From NCBI GenBank assembly GCA_036365455.1, contig JAWQUS010000002.1, positions 3,224,001 to 3,288,000 on the forward strand: a DNA stretch of 64,000 nt. Reading direction: 5' to 3'. The position numbers and the translations under genes are program-made. Source of the stretch: Macrosoma leucophasiata. Lineage: Eukaryota; Arthropoda; Insecta; Lepidoptera; Hedylidae. Below are positions 55,601 through 61,600 of the stretch, one piece after another (positions within the stretch are counted from its first letter, which is position 1; each line of letters opens with the position of its first letter). The notes beneath the pieces were generated by a model, which ran no database searches, was not told the origin of the DNA, and saw only the letters and a list, made by a program, of their open reading frames with translations.

Positions 55601-58600
55601 GGGTCTGGGTGTTTGTATGTGTTGTGTGTGTACAATGGCACCCACGATACAGGTTTATACCTTGTGTGGGGCTGTGTATGTAATCGAATTTATTTACTTA
55701 CTAGCTAGCTGTTGCCCGTGGCTTAGCCCGCGTGGATGTCGAAAAGTAGAATATGTTCTTTCTCAAAGTTAGCTCTATCTCTGTACCAAATTTCATTAAA
55801 ATCGGTTCAGTCGTTTGGACGTGAAAAGGTAACAGACAGACAGACAGAGTTACTTTCGCATTCGCGAAGTAGGGATTATTATTTATCGGGCTATGGGAGT
55901 GAGGGTAATAAAAAGTGAACCAGTGTTAGCGTATACACTTGTGCACTATTAAATCTCATGCGTTTTTTTTTTTCGACCCTTTCTGATCCTATTGCGTTCC
56001 CGAAGAGGCATGTTTTTTTGGTTATACACAAAAAAGTTCTCGCGAGTGTATACGGGCAACTTTATTTTTTTTTTTTTTGATCTGGTTTCGCGTATTCCTT
56101 TTTTTTTCAGCTTTATGTTGTTGCTAATCTCGTGCGTAGTTGGCTAATCTCCATTGAGATTTTTTTTAATGTCATGAAATTGAGAGACAAGCAGACGGGC
56201 CACCTGATGGAAAGTGGTCACCATCGCCTATGAATATTTGCAACACCAGGGGAGTTGCCAACGCGCTGCCAGCCCTGATGAACTCTTTTGACGCCATTTT
56301 TGAAGAACTCCATATTGTAGCACCGAGGGAACACCTCAGAGGGAAGTTCGTTCGATTGGCCGCCGTGACCGAAATTCGGTCTGGTCGATATTATTGAATG
56401 GAGTATGAAGCTGGCTTCATATTTATTTCAGCGTCAAAAGATGAAGGACGAAATCCAGAGGCGACAGGAAGCGTTGAAAGGTGCCAGACAAAGATCAACA
56501 TCGAACAGTATGGACGATGATAGTGCTGAGGCGCTGGGAGACGGACTGATTTTGTAAGCACCTGTTGACAGACAGCAATTTTTTTTTATTTGAGTAGCGG
56601 CTTGGCCCGACTTCGCTCGGGTGCAATGTTACCGCGCGAAGCCGGGGCAGATGGCTAGAATATTATAAAGAGGAAACATTTGTTTTTTTATTATGTTTGT
56701 TTGGAATGTTTTCACACAAATACTACTACAGAGTGTTGTCGAAACAAAATTTTGACAACACTCCTAATTATATGTAATCCACCTGTGAAAGCGGCGTTCA
56801 AATCTGTCGAGTCGTTTCGAAGTAATAACGTACCAGACAGACAGACAAACAAAAATTCCAAAATATGTTTTTTTTTGTTTCTGTTGCTCTTTTTTAATCG
56901 CCTCCTATCAGTGTTTTGGAAAAATAATTAATGTACAGACAGTCGATTTTTGCTGTCTTATTATATGTATTGATTTTGTCAACAGCTATGCCGATGATAT
57001 ATTGACAACAGTAAAAAAAATATCACGAAGTTGCAGCGCGACGTGCACATGCAATATGAAAACATTAAAAGTCATCAAACACGCGCATAGGAATAACAAG
57101 AAAGTATACATTGGTAATTGTATAGGTGAGTGTATTTTTTTATGTAATGGAAGTGGCAAACAAGCATGCAGTTCACATTGATGATAAGTTATGACTGCAG
57201 TATATAGACACCCACACAAAGATCAAGGTCAAAATGCAGATGCGTTACCACTCCTGAGGCCTAAGGTGCCGGGAATTACAGGGCCATACATTAATATCGG
57301 CGCATGCACGCCGATTAAAATGATTAAGACATTGATGAAGGTAGACGAGGCACGAGAGGTATGTCAGGGCCGGGATATCTGGCGCTCTACACTCTCTGCC
57401 TACCCCGTTAGGGACCTGGCGTGAAAATACATACATACATTTTTTTATTTCATTAATTTGTCAGAAAGTCACCGTCGCCTATGAACATTTGCAACACCAG
57501 GGGAGTTGCTAACGCGCTGCCAGCCCTGAAGGACTCTTGACGCCATTTGTGAAGATTTTTTTTTATGTAAGAAAGGTGGCAAACATGCATGCAGCTCACA
57601 TTGATGTTAAGTAATGACTGCAGCCTATAGACATATACATAAAAACCAGATGTCAAAACGCAGATGCGTTGCCACCCCTGAAACCTAAGGTGACATGTCT
57701 CTGTGATAGCTTCTAGCCTTCTTATATCTATATTTAAGAATTAAATTAGACTTAAAAATATGCTTGGAAACAAATCAACACAATAATAATAATACACCAC
57801 ACAACACACCCACCCACACGCCCACACACACACACACACACACACACCACATTCATACACCAAGTTATTCAAATGTACCTAACCATCACTTATTTATTAA
57901 CATAAATCCGATGGTGGAGGCCTGGTACCTGTAGCACAGGGAATCCTAGTTCAGATATCAGTCTTCACAAATAATTTAAATAACATTTACCTCATGTTTT
58001 TGTAAACTACATTTTTAAGATTTTATTTGTGGAGAATCAAATAAATAAATATTTCATTTCATAGCTACATTAAAAATCAAATCAACTGCCTCTGTAGCCT
58101 AGTAGCAGGCCTCTACTACTACGCAGGAGTCCTGGGTTCGACTCCCGGGTAGGGGGCTATCAGAGATGATGGTTTAAGTCCTTTATCTCTGGTTCTATTG
58201 GGATTTTTCCATATTTCTGGAAATTTCCCAGTACCTCGAAGTTTGGTAATGCGCCCGGAGATGTCAACAGGCTCACCACCTGTTACATGGGCCAAAACGT
58301 AACCGGCAAATCGTGGGTGTTTGCGTGTATGCTTGAATGCATGCATTTACCTCTGCCTACCCCTTCGGGGACTACATACGTGAAGTTACGTTACATTAAA
58401 ATATAACATTAAAATATTACTTTAAGTGTAATCTTTGATTGGCCATATTGTTTGATTTTTTGTTCTGTACTTATTTTTTTATTTTTTAAAGAAAAATGGA
58501 AAGAAAATTGACTTCAGGCGAGACTCGAACTCGCGGCCAATGGGAATCTAGTCCAGCCGCTCTTCCTACTGAGCTACCGAAGTCCTGCCCGATTTGTCAA

Positions 58601-61600
58601 ATCTTTCCTTCACATTTATTGCATTGCCTTATGGTGGCAATAGCGCCATCTATTGCCACACTATGCTAGTTAGGCTACCGATATAATAAACTTTATTGAA
58701 TATCGTAAAGAAGTCACTTTTACCCTTAATAATTGTTTTATATTATTTCGCATTAACACATGCTTGTGAAATATATTTTTCTTTCCATTTTTCTATACTT
58801 ATATTAGTTCCTAGCTGTGCCCGCGACTCCGTCCGCGTGAGAATTTGTGATTGTTCAGTACTACCCGGACGAAGTCTAGGGCGCAGCTTGTAGTAGATCG
58901 TTTACGATCTACACCAGCCGCCGGGCCATGATAAAAGTAGCCTAAGTTACTCTTTATGACATTAACTATCTGGCAGTGAAAGTCCCGTCAAAATTGATCC
59001 AGCCGTTCCCAAGATTAGCCGGAACAAACAGACAGACAGACAGACAGAAATTGTAAAAAATGTTGTATTGGTATATGTACTGTGTATTGACACATATGCA
59101 TTTATTAAAAAGCGGTTATTTTAATATTACAAACAGACACTCCAATTTAATTTATTTGTAAGATGTGTCGCTGTTGGATTACCAATAAATAAATAAACAT
59201 TTCAGGCCATTCACCGAACGGCGCAACAACCTACTTAGCCGTAGACGACGACGGCGAACGCGTTATAGTGAAAAAGTGGCTAATAACAAGTCCATCCGAC
59301 TTCCAAACGCAATACCGACAAATCAGCTCCATACAGCAGGACCTAAGGAGCATGCAACGGTTGAAAAATCAATCGCTTACACCGTACACTGAACTGATAT
59401 TAGAGTCGAGACACGCGAAGCAACAAATTTACATATTCAGAGACTTTGTACTCGGTTCCTCGTTGAAGTTCTTCCAGGACGACTGTTTCGTTGATAGATT
59501 CGATGTGTTGAAGTTGTTGAGATATGTAGCTTTGGGTGTGTTTAGTGCGTTGAACGAGTTGCATAGTGCGGGTGTGTTGCATCGGGACGTTAGGAGTGAG
59601 AATGTGTTTTTGTGCGGGAATGGGGCCGTGAAGTTGGTTGGAGCGAGTCTGGATGTCAGAATCACTGAGATGCTGGCAGGCGATAGCTATTGTGACCAGT
59701 AAGTTATACAGTTATATTGTAATTACCTAATTTAGGTGCCGCTAAAAGGTAGTTTTAGGTAGTGAATTAACAATCACTGAGACATGACACCTTAAGTCTC
59801 AGGGGTGGCAACGCATCTGCATTTTGACCTCGGGTTTTTATGTAGATGTCTATAGGCTGCAGTCGTCACTTAACATCAATGTGAACTGCATGCAGAAATT
59901 AAAGCAAAATGGAACGAAAAAAATGATTTAGGGCAGAAATCGAACCAGCGTCCTCAGGATACTCAGTCCAGCCGCTTTATCACTAAGTTACCGAAGTCAG
60001 TTTTTTCTTTCCATTTACCAAATTTTTCTATCCATTTTTCTTTCAATTCTAAAGTTAATCGCATGTGTTATTGGGAAAAATAAAATATTACATCTGAATG
60101 CTTGTTTGCCAGCTTCATTACATAAAAAAATGTTATTGCTATATGTTTGTTTCTGAAAACATTTAAATCTATAAGCTCTGGACTTTTTCAGGCAGACTGA
60201 AGCCCAAGATATATATGCGGCGGCTCTCTTACTCCAGTCCATCGTAACGCGAGGAGTTGGTCAAGAGATACCGTCCGGTCTGCCCAGTTCTGCTAAGGAT
60301 TTCTTCTCAAGGTTAGTTTACGAAAATAATAAAATAATTTATTTCCTTAATAATTGTTTTATATTATTTCGCATTAACACATGCTTGTGAAACATGCTTG
60401 TGAATATGTTAATGCGAAATAATATAAAGCAATAATTAAGGGTAAAAGCGACTTCTTTACGATATTTAATAAACTGCAAAGTTTATTATATCGATTGCCT
60501 AACTAGCATAGTGTGGCAATAGATGGCGCTACTGCCACCATAAGTCAATGCAATAAATATGAAGGAGAGATTTGACAAATCGAGCAGGACTTCGGTAGCT
60601 CAGTTGGAAGAGCGGCTGGACTAGATTTCCAGTGGCCGCGTGTTCGAGCCTCGCCTGAAGTCAAAAATTTTTCTTTCCATTTTTCTTTAAAAATAAATAA
60701 TTTATTTCCATTACATATTTAACACATTTCAGTATTGAGTCTCCTTATAAGCAAAATTTACTTGTGTAAAGAGAATCATAATCAGATGGGTTTCGGGTGG
60801 GTGTCAAGAGTACGGTTTTAGGGTGTCAAGCACCGCTTATGACACGTCAAAAACAAACAAAATACAGTGCTTAACAATAAATATTGCACATCGAGCCTAG
60901 GAAGGAGACTTCAGCTTATTTTGGGTCTGTAGAGCGTTATCTCTTTCGCACCGTACCTATTTGACGTTTGTCGACCATTTTGATCAGGTTTTGACCAATA
61001 CCAGACTGTCAGCGCTTACGTAGACAGCGTGCAACAGAGATAACGCTCTACGAAGTCGAAACGATCCGATCGCCTCTTTCGCAGGCTCGATGTGCAATAT
61101 TAATAAAATTGTTGAGTACTGTAAATTAAAGTGAACAACAATTGATATACATGTCAAATTACAAACATTATTGATATCAGAATCAGAATCAGAAACTCAT
61201 TTATTCATTTAGGGTGACAGGCACCTCTTATGACACGTCAAAAACAAACAAAATAAATTAAAGTGAACATCAATTAATTGATATACATGTCAAACAAGAT
61301 AAAAAATATATGTAAAGTCAAGAATATCACTAAGATAAAACTAAATGTAATAAACTATGTAAAAAGTATATCAGTAGAATGTCTCATTTCCCCTTTTACA
61401 AACTAACAACAAAGAGTGAGGAGAAAAAAAAAAGAGTTATTTCTTGTCATTCACCGTCAGAGTTCCAAAGGTTCCAATAATCTGAATAATCTATATTATT
61501 ATGATCTTAGTAAAACTTTTCAGAGAACCCGCTCTTTACTAATTGGCACTAGACACTGGTGGTAGAGCCCCAGTGAAGGAGCTCGCGGGCGTAGGCACCG

